A DNA stretch of 64,000 nucleotides. It comes from Pleomorphovibrio marinus (lineage in GTDB: Bacteria; Bacteroidota; Bacteroidia; Cytophagales; Cyclobacteriaceae). A program made the translations under genes and the position numbers. Numbering within the stretch: position 1 is the stretch's first letter; each line of letters starts with the position of its first letter. The stretch is from contig NZ_QCXY01000004.1 in the NCBI RefSeq assembly GCF_003347495.1, positions 62,001 through 126,000 on the forward strand. Reading direction: 5' to 3'. The notes beneath the pieces were generated by a model. It did not search any database. It was not told the DNA's origin and was given only the letters and a program-made list of their open reading frames with translations. Below are positions 25,179 to 34,151 of the stretch, piece by piece.

Positions 25179-28100
25179 ATGAACACCCAACAGATGAAAT
25201 ACAGTACTATACCATTAAACCCAAAGTGCCTTCCTGTGCTATTTTCTTTGTTTTTCCTTTTTGCGTCAGCAGCAAATGGACAAAGCAAGCTAAAGGATAT
25301 TCCTTCTCCGGAAGTTCAGCAGCAGTTGGAGATGTTTCAGCTGGCCGAAGGATTTGAAATTGAGCTATTTGCCGCAGAACCCATGGTGGTAAAACCCATA
25401 CAAATGAACTGGGATGCTGAAGGTAGGTTGTGGGTTGTCAGCAGCACGGTATATCCCCACCTGAAACCGGGAGAGGAACCCAATGACAAGATTTATGTAT
25501 TGGAAGACAGTAATGGCGACGGAAAAGCGGACAAATCCACGGTCTTTGCTGACGGGCTTATTACACCTACTGGGATTTTGCCGGGAGATGGTGGCGTGTA
25601 TGTGGCCAATTCCACGGAGTTGCTGCACTTCAAGGACACCAATGGGGACGGAAAGGCAGACCATAAGCAGGTTATGCTTTCAGGTTTTGGTACAGGGGAT
25701 ACCCACCACCTGATCCATACCTTTCGATGGGGACCTGATGGCCTTATGTACTTCAACCAGTCCATCTATATCTACAGTCATGTAGAAACCCCTTATGGCA
25801 CTAAACGACTACATGGTGGCGGGGTATGGCAATTCAATCCGCAGACCTTGGAGCTCAATGTATTTGCAAGGGGGTTAATCAACCCTTGGGGCCTGCAATT
25901 TGACCGATGGGGAAGTATGTTTATAACGGATGGGGCAGGAAATGAAGGTATTAATTATAGCTTCAGGGATGCTACATTTACCAGTGCTCCCGGTATAGAA
26001 AAACGGATCAGGGGCTTGAACCCCGGTCAACCCAAGCATAGCGGTTTGGACATCATTTCCGGAGGGCATTTTCCGAAGAATTGGTCTGGCAGGTTGGTTA
26101 CCAACGATTTCAGGGCCAACAGAATCAATACTTTTACCCTGCAAGAACAAGGCAGCGGATTTGTTTCTACCCAATCCGAGGATCTGCTTTGGACAGACCA
26201 CATTGCCTTTAGACCTGTGGACATACTGGAAGGGCCTGATGGTGCGCTCTATGTGGCGGACTGGTATAACCCTATCATTCAGCATGGGGAAGTGGACTTT
26301 CATGATCCCAGAAGAGACCAACAGCATGGGAGAATTTGGAGGATCAGCGCAAAGGGTAGGATAAAATCACCCTTTTCCTACCTGCAGGATAGTGAAATAG
26401 AATCCTTATTGGAGGCCTTAAAGGCCAAAGAATATATGACCCGAATCCAGGCAAAACAGCTTTTAAAAAAGAAAGACCCGGAAAGAGTACATCAGGCCTT
26501 AGAAAAGTGGGTGAATAATTTAAACCCCTCGCATCCCGATTACGATCATTACTTAATTGAAGCATTGTGGACTTTTGAGCTTATCGGGAAACCGAATCTG
26601 GAAATTTTGACAAAGGGTTGCACCTTAAATCAGGGCCGTGCCAGGGCAGCCACCTTCAGGTTGCTGGGGAATGGCAAATGGGATTGGGAGGAAGTAAAAG
26701 AATTATTGGTTTTGGGGGTAAAAGATTCCCATCCCCAAGCTCGCAAGGAAGCAGTAATCTCCCTTGGAAAGTTTGAAAATGCAGAAGCTGCAAAAATTGC
26801 ACTGGAGAGTCTAGAAAGTGGAACGGATGAGTTCAAAGATTTTGCTCTGTGGCATACCTTAAGGGAGCTGGAACCTTTTTGGCTACCCAAGGTGCTGGAA
26901 AATCCCAATTATTTCTCGAATAACGAGAAAACAGCATTTGCGATGAAAGAAATTCGTGATCCAAGGGGAGCCGGCATCTTATTATCCTTACTAAAGGAAG
27001 GGAGGGTTCCGGAAGTCTTTGGTCCACAAGCCCGGAGTACAATTGCCAGAATTTCAGACGTAAAAAACCTCAATAGGATTTGGCAAATAGCGCAAGAGGA
27101 ACCTTCCTCTGCCAAAGACTGGGTGACAGTATTGCTTAATGCCGCCAGCAACAGGGGTGTAAGACCCAATGAGAACCTTTTAAATATCCAACGGTTTTTT
27201 CAGCATGAGGAACCCTCCGTAGGGAATATGGCAATAGAACTAGCCGGCTATTGGCAATTGTCCTCCTTAAATCAGGAATTGATGAATTTGGTAATCGATG
27301 GGGATGAAGATCAAATGAAAATGGCAATTCAATCCATTGGCAGGCTGGAAGACCCGAAAAGCAATACGCTGATACAATTGCTTTCCGGCGAAAAATACCC
27401 GCGATCCATCAGGGTACAGGCTACTGCCCTGATGGCCCAAAATGACCGGGTGAAAGCAGCAAAATTGGCCCAAGAATTACTTAATGCGTCTCCAAACGAA
27501 GAAGATGCTCATGTTTTATTTGCGGCGATGATGCGAAATGATGAGATAATTGCAACCTTTACTTCCAGTCTCATGGAGGCGGGAATTCCCTCTGAAATGG
27601 CCAAAATAGGAAGGCAAGCAATGGGTAGGTATGTGCCTTGGCATAGGCAAGGGGATAGGGATGTGGTAAACCTGAAGAAGGCCTTGGAAGCCTCAGGAGG
27701 AATTCTCCCTCCCGAAAGAATGCCTCAAAAGCTAAATGAACAGCAACTCACGGCATTGGTACAAGAGGTCCGGACAGGGGCAGATGCCATTTCCGGAGAG
27801 GCTGTATATAGAAGGAAGTCACTAATTTGCCAAAGCTGCCATGCCATTGGCGGGGCTGGTGGCCAGCTTGGACCAGACCTGAGCAGTTTAGGCACCAGTT
27901 CCCCCATAGATGAAATTATACTTTCCTTATTGGAGCCCGCAGAATCCATAAAAGAGGGATATGAGCTGCAAAAAATCACCAAACAAGATGGAGGAGTAGT
28001 AATGGGTTACCTGGTAAAAGACGGTGCTGACGAACTGATCCTGAGAAACGCAACAGGCCAGGAAGAAAGCATTTCCAAAGCCCAAGTTAGCAATCACGAT

Positions 28101-28652
28101 AATGTTCCTGGCTCACTTATGCCACCAGGGCTCACCTCCAGCCTGGAAAGACAAGAGTTTATCGACTTGGTGGGATTTCTCTCCAAATTGGGAAAACCGG
28201 GGGAATTTAGGGTTCCGAACCAACGATTTATCCGAAAATGGGGAACTGTTTCCAGCCTTCCAAAGGAAATTGGCCAGAAAGAGGATTTGGCTCAAAATTC
28301 AGGAAACCTTTCCATCCAACCTATTTACAGTATGGTTTCGGGGGAATTGCCCATAAGTGAAATTCCAGAATTCAACCTAGCGGGCTCACCCTATAAAATA
28401 GTGCAGTTTGAATTAGAGGTACTTGACAAGGGAACGGTACAGCTTCACCTTAACACGAACAAAGGGGTTCTTTTACTAAAATCCAAAGGATGGGAAAATG
28501 TACAGGACAGAAAAGTAAACGTTGCGCTAAATGCGGGTATCCAGAAAATCAAACTTTTGCTCAATATGGATGAATTTGTAGAAAACAGCTTGCGTGTGGA
28601 AGTAATAGAAGAAGAAAATGCTACCCCGACCAGATTAGTGATGGGAAGTTGA
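25179..28652 (+). CDS. PVC-type heme c dehydrogenase with HEAT repeats
   Basis: A 1157-residue exported protein. A signal peptide ends near SAANGQ. Residues about 45-390 form a beta-propeller of the membrane-bound dehydrogenase (TIGR02604, glucose/sorbosone-like) type: VYVLEDSNGDGKADKSTVF-like repeats, VGDTHH-type GTGDTHHLIHTFRWGPDG and HIAFRPVDILEGPDGALYVADWY. Residues 400-800 are helical HEAT repeats (ARKEAVISLGKFENAEAA). A C-terminal cytochrome c has C-Q-S-C-H in LICQSCHAIGGAGGQLGPDLS, then a MPPGL-type methionine loop. The last 130 residues are a beta-domain. It likely oxidises a sugar or alcohol and passes electrons to heme in the periplasm. Confidence 0.87.
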   Translation: MNTQQMKYSTIPLNPKCLPVLFSLFFLFASAANGQSKLKDIPSPEVQQQLEMFQLAEGFEIELFAAEPMVVKPIQMNWDAEGRLWVVSSTVYPHLKPGEEPNDKIYVLEDSNGDGKADKSTVFADGLITPTGILPGDGGVYVANSTELLHFKDTNGDGKADHKQVMLSGFGTGDTHHLIHTFRWGPDGLMYFNQSIYIYSHVETPYGTKRLHGGGVWQFNPQTLELNVFARGLINPWGLQFDRWGSMFITDGAGNEGINYSFRDATFTSAPGIEKRIRGLNPGQPKHSGLDIISGGHFPKNWSGRLVTNDFRANRINTFTLQEQGSGFVSTQSEDLLWTDHIAFRPVDILEGPDGALYVADWYNPIIQHGEVDFHDPRRDQQHGRIWRISAKGRIKSPFSYLQDSEIESLLEALKAKEYMTRIQAKQLLKKKDPERVHQALEKWVNNLNPSHPDYDHYLIEALWTFELIGKPNLEILTKGCTLNQGRARAATFRLLGNGKWDWEEVKELLVLGVKDSHPQARKEAVISLGKFENAEAAKIALESLESGTDEFKDFALWHTLRELEPFWLPKVLENPNYFSNNEKTAFAMKEIRDPRGAGILLSLLKEGRVPEVFGPQARSTIARISDVKNLNRIWQIAQEEPSSAKDWVTVLLNAASNRGVRPNENLLNIQRFFQHEEPSVGNMAIELAGYWQLSSLNQELMNLVIDGDEDQMKMAIQSIGRLEDPKSNTLIQLLSGEKYPRSIRVQATALMAQNDRVKAAKLAQELLNASPNEEDAHVLFAAMMRNDEIIATFTSSLMEAGIPSEMAKIGRQAMGRYVPWHRQGDRDVVNLKKALEASGGILPPERMPQKLNEQQLTALVQEVRTGADAISGEAVYRRKSLICQSCHAIGGAGGQLGPDLSSLGTSSPIDEIILSLLEPAESIKEGYELQKITKQDGGVVMGYLVKDGADELILRNATGQEESISKAQVSNHDNVPGSLMPPGLTSSLERQEFIDLVGFLSKLGKPGEFRVPNQRFIRKWGTVSSLPKEIGQKEDLAQNSGNLSIQPIYSMVSGELPISEIPEFNLAGSPYKIVQFELEVLDKGTVQLHLNTNKGVLLLKSKGWENVQDRKVNVALNAGIQKIKLLLNMDEFVENSLRVEVIEEENATPTRLVMGS

Positions 28653-28658
28653 ATTAGT

Positions 28659-29540
28659 TCATTTTCCATCCTCAAATTTATTGGTTAACCAAGCCTTCAG
28701 GCTATCCTCAGCAGGTATGTCTATGCCAAAAACATCCCTAATCCTCACTAATAGATGCTCCATGTTTTGGATTCGCTCTTTTTGGGTTTTGCCATTGACA
28801 GGATGAAAAGAAAAATGGTCATCCATTAGGCCATACCTGCCATCCTCCTTAGTTTGGGCCAGGAAAAGATGGTTCATGAATAGCGACTTTTCATGGTTGC
28901 ACAAGTAATAACTCATCACTTGGTAGTCGGGCAATAGGTATTCGTCCAACCCAAATGAATACATGGGTTTCCAGTTTTCCTCCAGTTTGATATGCAGCAC
29001 ATATAAAGAGCCGTTGTGGGATATTTTAAAATCTTCATGGGATGTCGAATGAGCCTCCTGCGATTGTAAGGGCAGGGGGGCTGTCAAGGTATTGCCACCA
29101 AACCCAACATCAGCGATATAGGGTTCTTCTCCAAAATTGACCAAGAGCAATTGATGGTCTCTTGGCATCACTACATCTTCCGGGATTTGCCACATTACCC
29201 TAGCTGCCAACCCGGTCACCTCAAACCCCAAGGTTCTAAGTACAGCGCCAAAAAGTAAATTATGTTCAAAACAGTAGCCTCCCCGCTGTTGGTAAACGAT
29301 TTTTTGCACAAGGGCATCCTGTTCCAGTGCTAATGGAATACGCAGCAAGGGATTGAAATTTTCAAAAGGGATACTCAAAGTATGCCGATAATGCAAGGCT
29401 TGGAGGCAATCCAAGGAACAAGCAGGTTCATCCTCAAAACCGATTTTTCGAAAATAAGCAGACAGCTGCTCTTTGGAAAGAGGCGTGTAAAAGGGAGAAT
29501 TTTTGGCTGGGGTTTGGGCTTTAAAAGAAGAAGTGTTCAT
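28659..29540 (-). CDS. Arylamine N-acetyltransferase (NAT)
   Basis: A 293-residue enzyme that transfers acetyl from acetyl-CoA to arylamines or related acceptors. The triad is visible: C90 in RGGYCFEHN, H129 in PRDHQLLLV and D144 in YIADVGFGGN. The N-terminal helical domain has LHYRHTLSIPFENFNPLL, the conserved IPFEN block. Length is typical (270-290) plus an N-terminal extension of about 20 residues. It ends 6 bp from the convergent heme dehydrogenase. A stem-loop separates it from the Gfo/Idh gene upstream. Confidence 0.9.
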   Translation of the reverse strand: MNTSSFKAQTPAKNSPFYTPLSKEQLSAYFRKIGFEDEPACSLDCLQALHYRHTLSIPFENFNPLLRIPLALEQDALVQKIVYQQRGGYCFEHNLLFGAVLRTLGFEVTGLAARVMWQIPEDVVMPRDHQLLLVNFGEEPYIADVGFGGNTLTAPLPLQSQEAHSTSHEDFKISHNGSLYVLHIKLEENWKPMYSFGLDEYLLPDYQVMSYYLCNHEKSLFMNHLFLAQTKEDGRYGLMDDHFSFHPVNGKTQKERIQNMEHLLVRIRDVFGIDIPAEDSLKAWLTNKFEDGK

Positions 29541-29550
29541 GACAATAAAA

Positions 29551-29575
29551 GAGGCTGCCTAAAAAGGACAGCCTC
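29551..29575. terminator. Intrinsic terminator between Gfo/Idh and NAT genes
   Basis: GAGGCTG (29551-29557) pairs with CAGCCTC (29569-29575); CCT and AGG extend the stem inward. On the minus strand it is followed by a T-rich stretch into the NAT leader, so it should end transcripts from the Gfo/Idh-DUF1080 pair. Confidence 0.7.
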
Positions 29576-29594
29576 GAAAATATTATAGGAATAA

Positions 29595-30938
29595 TTAAAC
29601 TTTAGGCAATTTCCAGCCATTTTGGTAACTGGCTTTGGCCAGTTTGTTGGCATCCGACTCTTTAAAAGCATCTTTGCTCTTGTCCCAATAGATCTTCTTA
29701 CCCAGCTTATAGGCCACGTTACCCATGTGGGCATTGATGGCTGCCACGGAACCTGTCTTGATCCCGCAATTCAACTTACTGGCGTCATTCGCTTTAATGG
29801 CCTCCACAAAGTTTTTACAGTGCGCCCTTTGGGCATTCCCTTCTGGCTTTACATGTTCTACTGCCTCGATTTTCTCTTTTCTTTCCCCATCCACACTCTC
29901 GGTTTCGGCGATCACCTTCCAGCCTCCACGGTTTACGACTAAGGTGCCATTATTGCCAATAAAAGCAATACCCTCAGTGGTGCCGTAGTTCCCTCCATCT
30001 ATACCTGTGGCATGTTCCCACAACATGTTGAAACCATCGTATTCATAAACGGTTTGAAGGGTGTCTGGGGTCTCTGAGGCATCATCGGGATAGGCCAATT
30101 TACCGCCCGATGCCATAATTGATTTGGGGGCACTCACATTCATAGCGTATAAGGCTATGTCTATTTCATGCACACCCCAATCGGTCATCAGGCCACCTGC
30201 ATAGTCCCAAAACCACCTGAAATTAAAATGGAAACGATTTTCGTTAAAGGGGCGTTTTGGTGCAGGGCCCAGCCACATATTGTAATCCACTCCCTGCGGG
30301 GCTTGGCCATCCGGCTTCACCGGAACCGGTTTCATCCATCCCTGGTAGGCCCAGGTTTTGACAAGACGGATATTGCCAAGTTTTCCTGATCTCACAAAAT
30401 CAATTGCCTGTTCGTACTGGGAGCCGCTGCGTTGCCATTGCCCTACCTGTACCATTTTGCCATACTTTTCCGTGGCTTTCACCATCAAGTTGCACTCTTC
30501 TATAGAGTTGGCTAAGGGTTTTTCCACATAAGCATGCTTTCCCGCCTCCAAGCTGTCTATAAGGTTGAGGCAATGCCAATGGTCAGGAGTGCCGATAATC
30601 ACTGCGTCAATATCCGGATCCTCCAGCATTTTACGGTAATCTTTGTATTGCTTAGGTTTTGTTCCCCTCAGTTCCTCCACATTTGCCGAGCGCTGGTCCA
30701 GCACATTTTGGTCAATATCCGCTAATGCCACACAGTTGATTTCGGGCAATAGCAAATGGCTGTTCATATTAGACCATCCCATGCCCTTACAGCCTATCAA
30801 ACCAAAATTTATCTGTTCATTGGGGCTTATCTTTTGCTTATATGCGGCCAAATGCTCAGCCGTCACCAAATTAGGTAATGCAACCATACCGGCCGAGGCC
30901 ATAAGGGAATTTTTTATGAATCTTCTTCTTGAATCCAT
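29595..30938 (-). CDS. Gfo/Idh/MocA oxidoreductase with twin-arginine signal
   Basis: A 447-residue exported dehydrogenase-like protein. DSRRRFIKN at the N-terminus is a Tat motif, followed by a hydrophobic AGMVALP core. INFGLIGCKGMGWSN begins the Rossmann fold; EKPLANS holds the conserved lysine; TDWGVHEIDIALYAM carries the family's conserved histidine. It resembles the 10413-11741 protein along its whole length, including WLGPAPKRPFNENRFH, a block typical of exported Bacteroidota members. It starts 20 bp after the DUF1080 stop codon and is the second gene of that unit. Confidence 0.92.
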   Translation of the reverse strand: MDSRRRFIKNSLMASAGMVALPNLVTAEHLAAYKQKISPNEQINFGLIGCKGMGWSNMNSHLLLPEINCVALADIDQNVLDQRSANVEELRGTKPKQYKDYRKMLEDPDIDAVIIGTPDHWHCLNLIDSLEAGKHAYVEKPLANSIEECNLMVKATEKYGKMVQVGQWQRSGSQYEQAIDFVRSGKLGNIRLVKTWAYQGWMKPVPVKPDGQAPQGVDYNMWLGPAPKRPFNENRFHFNFRWFWDYAGGLMTDWGVHEIDIALYAMNVSAPKSIMASGGKLAYPDDASETPDTLQTVYEYDGFNMLWEHATGIDGGNYGTTEGIAFIGNNGTLVVNRGGWKVIAETESVDGERKEKIEAVEHVKPEGNAQRAHCKNFVEAIKANDASKLNCGIKTGSVAAINAHMGNVAYKLGKKIYWDKSKDAFKESDANKLAKASYQNGWKLPKV

Positions 30939-30958
30939 GGTATTAGATTAGGTTATTG

Positions 30959-31729
30959 TTAATCAAGCTTTCTCACCCAGATGTTTCTAAAGCTCACCAA
31001 GTCACCATGATCTTGCAGGTGTATGGGAAGCTTGTCATCATGGGCCACATAGTTGGGTATTCCTATGTATTCGGTAGGCCCCTTTAATGTAACGTTGTTT
31101 TGTACCAAAATACCGTTATGAAAGACGGTAACCCTTGCTGGTGATACCAACATCCCGTCTGAGTTGAACCTGGGAGCAGTAAACACCACATCGTAGGTGT
31201 TCCACTCACCGGGAGGCCGCATAGCGTTTACTAAGGGGGGGTGCTGTTTGTATATACTGGCTGCCTGCCCATTGGTATAGGTGTCGTTTTCGTAGGAATC
31301 CAAAATTTGCAATTCGTACTTACCCATAAAGAAGAGCCCGGAATTTCCCCTGCCCTGACCTGTTCCCTTAATTTCAGTAGGTGCACTCCATTCTATATGA
31401 AGCTGCATGTCCCCAAATCCTTCCTTGGTCTTTATGCCTCCAGTTTTGGGTACTACCACAAATTTTCCGTTCTCCACTTTCCAGGGAGCAGCCTTACCAG
31501 GTTCCCTTTCACTTTCCCATTTGTCCAGGTTTGACCCATCGAAGAGCACAATAGCATCTGCCGGGGGCTGGTGGTTTTCTTGCCCAGGCTTAACCACCTT
31601 TACTTCTGGTTCATAGAATTCCGTTGCCTCAGGGGGAAGCTTAATCTCTTTTTTGTCCTGTGCCATAGCTGGTTGTAAAAGGGTGCATACACCCACTAAG
31701 CCTAACAGTGTAAACAACTGTAGTTTCAT
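30959..31729 (-). CDS. DUF1080 (3-keto-disaccharide hydrolase-like) secreted protein
   Basis: A 256-residue exported protein. The start at 31729 (MKLQLFTLLG) precedes a signal peptide ending MAQ; a longer frame would read through the upstream repeat. The concanavalin-type sandwich has VLFDGSNLDKWESE, the hallmark first block, then DMQLHIEWSAPT, RGNSGLFFMGKYELQILDSY and WNTYDVVFTAPRF. The family includes hydrolases or lyases acting on 3-keto-glycosides made by Gfo/Idh enzymes, which fits the downstream gene. Repeat R2 lies directly upstream, ending at the start codon. Confidence 0.88.
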   Translation of the reverse strand: MKLQLFTLLGLVGVCTLLQPAMAQDKKEIKLPPEATEFYEPEVKVVKPGQENHQPPADAIVLFDGSNLDKWESEREPGKAAPWKVENGKFVVVPKTGGIKTKEGFGDMQLHIEWSAPTEIKGTGQGRGNSGLFFMGKYELQILDSYENDTYTNGQAASIYKQHPPLVNAMRPPGEWNTYDVVFTAPRFNSDGMLVSPARVTVFHNGILVQNNVTLKGPTEYIGIPNYVAHDDKLPIHLQDHGDLVSFRNIWVRKLD

Positions 31730-31842
31730 ATGATTAAAATTTGTTTTTTTAAAGGACATATGGAATCTCACCACGAACAATCATCCTAGAGTGTGACGTG
31801 ATCATCATGCCCTGACTGCCGTCAGGACAGGCTCGATTTCAT
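31730..31842 (-). repeat. Start-codon-anchored repeat R2, upstream of the DUF1080 gene
   Basis: On the minus strand it starts ATGAAATCGAGCCTG at 31842, passes an imperfect CCTGACGGCAGTCAGG hairpin, GCATGATGATCACGTCACAC, GGATGATTG and GAGATTCCATATG, and ends in AAATTTTAATCAT before the gene's ATGAAA. It lacks the CCGAAACNAGTTCGG block, as does unit R3b. The remaining 188 bp to the MFS start hold nothing I recognise. Confidence 0.82.
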
Positions 31843-32030
31843 ACGTATTTTAAGTTTAAAGTTAATTTCCGAACGCACAAAATAAGGGATTTGTACAACA
31901 AAAATGGTAGTGGATCTTAATTTTTTTAGGCATTGAGCCGAATGAAGGGTCATGAATTAAAAAAATATTGAACCATAAATGGGTTATTGGACTTATTTTG
32001 ATTGGTTTTCCATCGGTTTCTAAGATTTGC

Positions 32031-33269
32031 ATGTTAATATTCCGGGCACTTCAATCTAAAAATTACAGACTGTTTTTTGCGGGACAGGCCTTTTCCAATC
32101 TGGGAAACATGATGAAGCAAGTGGCCATAGGCTGGTTGGTATATAGGCTGACCGATTCTGCGCTGCTGCTAGGTGTAGTGTCTTTTTCCAGGGAAATCTC
32201 TGCCTTTCTTTTCAGCACACTCGCCGGGGTAATGGCCGATAGGTATAACAAACACAAGTTATTAATGTTCTGCCAGGGAGCTGTAAGTTTAAATGCTGCC
32301 CTGTTGGCCTGGCTGACCCTAAGTGATCAAATTTCCGTGGCTATTCTGATTGTGTTACAAGTTCTCTTTGGCTTGATCAGCGGCTTGGAAATGCCAAGCC
32401 GGCATGCCTTTGTCAATGACCTGGTGGAGGACAAATCTTACCTCACCAATGCCATCGCCTTGAATTCCTCCCTATTCAATACGGCAAGGATAGTAGGCCC
32501 GGCCATTGCAGGAATACTGATACCCCTTATTGGGGAAGGTTATTGCTTTTTGTTATATGCGATCTTGAGCTTTTCCGTGGTGCTGATATTTTTGTTTATC
32601 CGCTACATCCCCATACCCAAGGAGGTCTCAAAGAGGAATTTCTTAGAGGAATTTAAAGAAGGAGCACGCTTTTCCTTAAAGACCAAGCATATCCGGCTTA
32701 TTCTCGTACTGGTCTCCGGGATCACCCTGCTCGGTGTCAGCTATATGGTGGTGTTGCCTGTATTTGCTGCGGATGTTTTTCAGGCAGATGCAGTCGTGTT
32801 TGGGTATATGACAAGTGCCGTAGGCTTAGGCTCATTGTTGGGAGCCTTTTTTGTGGGTGCCAAAAACAACGCCATGGGATTGGATAAATGGATTTTGATC
32901 GGAACCATCATCTTTGGAATTGCTTTAGGCACATTTGCCCTGTCCCCCTATCTTTGGCTTTCCCTATTGGCACTTGTGGCTACAGGGCTGGGAAGGGTAA
33001 TCATCTTTACCGGTTCAAACACTCTGCTCCAAACCATTGCACCGGAAGAAAAACGGGGAAGGATCCTCAGCTTTTATATCATGCTTTTTATGGGTGCACT
33101 TTCCCTGGGGAGCTTCGCCATTGGTTGGGTCACAGACCTGGTAGGCGGTCCCTTGACCTTGGCAGGTGGCAGCGTGGGGGTCCTGATCATGGCCCTTTAT
33201 TACAGCCGAAACCTCCTCGCCTTCAGAAAAAGCACCTATAAGGTAATGAGACAATCGGGAGCCGCATGA
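32031..33269 (+). CDS. Major facilitator superfamily transporter (MFS_3/EntS-like)
   Basis: A 412-residue integral membrane protein with about 12 hydrophobic helices in two halves. FRALQSKNYRLFFAGQAFSNLGNMMKQVAIGWLVYRLTDS is the N-terminal block typical of the MFS_3/enterobactin-exporter-like branch, and AGVMADRYNKHKLLM is the loop 2-3 motif A. The second half repeats GRVIIFTGSNTLLQTIAPEEKRGR. The start at 32031 is chosen because family similarity begins there; the upstream in-frame extension is hydrophobic and may be translated. The substrate is unknown. It is monocistronic and convergent with vapC. Confidence 0.9.
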   Translation: MLIFRALQSKNYRLFFAGQAFSNLGNMMKQVAIGWLVYRLTDSALLLGVVSFSREISAFLFSTLAGVMADRYNKHKLLMFCQGAVSLNAALLAWLTLSDQISVAILIVLQVLFGLISGLEMPSRHAFVNDLVEDKSYLTNAIALNSSLFNTARIVGPAIAGILIPLIGEGYCFLLYAILSFSVVLIFLFIRYIPIPKEVSKRNFLEEFKEGARFSLKTKHIRLILVLVSGITLLGVSYMVVLPVFAADVFQADAVVFGYMTSAVGLGSLLGAFFVGAKNNAMGLDKWILIGTIIFGIALGTFALSPYLWLSLLALVATGLGRVIIFTGSNTLLQTIAPEEKRGRILSFYIMLFMGALSLGSFAIGWVTDLVGGPLTLAGGSVGVLIMALYYSRNLLAFRKSTYKVMRQSGAA

Positions 33270-33343
33270 CTTGGTTATTTTTCGGTGACTAGTAATTTAT
33301 TAAAGGTAAAGCTCAAATGGATGGTAGATAATTAAATATGAAA

Positions 33344-33730
33344 TCAGTGAATCAATTCGTAGTTTAGGAATGATCTCATCAACTTAAAATGTTCGTCAAA
33401 GCTGAATAACAGAATTTTCTCTTCTATCACCTGCTGCAAGATTATCAAATCCGGAATTCCTACTTTATATATCCCATTTTTTAAATTCATGTATTGCAAT
33501 TCACGAATAACTATCCAATCGATCCTAAGTGGAATTTTTTCAATCGATCCTAAGCTTTCTGCAACATCATTTCTACTATGATGATTTATCGAAGGAAGCA
33601 GCTCTGTTATGATCAGCTCATTTATGCATATCATATCTTCTTGGATCAGCCTATCAAGTTTTGAGTTAGTACCCGACCTTAAAAAATCTATCCAAACTGA
33701 ACTGTCCACCAGTACTTTGTACCTAGACAT
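33344..33730 (-). CDS. vapC: PIN-domain toxin VapC
   Basis: A 128-residue PIN-domain ribonuclease. The acidic residues expected in the active site are present: D8 in VLVDSSVWIDFLR, E43 in ITELL, D93 in GIPDLIILQQ and D115 in SFDEHF. Family members cleave tRNA or rRNA and are held inactive by a cognate VapB. The ATG overlaps the end of the vapB reading frame by 8 bp (ATGTCTAG), the usual toxin-antitoxin arrangement. Because the antitoxin frame has a premature stop, the state of this toxin is a question; nothing in the toxin itself looks broken. Confidence 0.85.
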   Translation of the reverse strand: MSRYKVLVDSSVWIDFLRSGTNSKLDRLIQEDMICINELIITELLPSINHHSRNDVAESLGSIEKIPLRIDWIVIRELQYMNLKNGIYKVGIPDLIILQQVIEEKILLFSFDEHFKLMRSFLNYELIH

Positions 33731-33923
33731 CAGACCGGCCTCTTAGGGTATCCAAGTCAATTTCCAAATCCAATGTTCCTTTAAAGGTTAATAGCCGTTC
33801 TCTCTTTATTTTTGCTACCTACGCTTCTAAGGCTTCTCTTATTAATTGGCTTTTCGTTTTTGCCCCAGTCAATTTCATGGCTTCCTTAATTAATTTCTCT
33901 GGAATATCCAATGTGGTTCTCAT
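33723..33923 (-). pseudogene. vapB: VapB-type antitoxin interrupted by an in-frame amber codon
   Basis: Reading from the ATG at 33923 gives a ribbon-helix-helix N-terminus (MRTTLDIPEKLIKEAM, then AKTKSQLIREALEA), typical of VapB. At 33819-33821 a TAG stops it after 34 residues. The frame then continues for 31 sensible residues (VAKIKRERLLTFKG...LDTLRGRSDV) to a stop overlapping the vapC start. The part lost is the C-terminal tail that blocks the toxin in known VapBC complexes. A near-palindrome at 33932-33945 (ATGTATTAATGCAT) is a candidate operator. It may be a nonsense mutation, an error in the read, or a suppressed or reinitiated gene. Confidence 0.72.
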
Positions 33924-34151
33924 AATTTTTGATGTATTAATGCATGGTTTTATATGCCAATATAAAATAATTAAATTTATAAAACTCGAAGCTTCCATTT
34001 CTACACTATCGAGATTAATAAAATAAAACTCTATATTCTCCACTTTTTTCTATTTGAGGAGTATATTTGTTAAGTTCATCCAAAATAAATTACCAAAAAC
34101 ACCCCTCTAATTTCCTAAATTGTCACTATTAGGCAGAAACCCTTATCCTAT

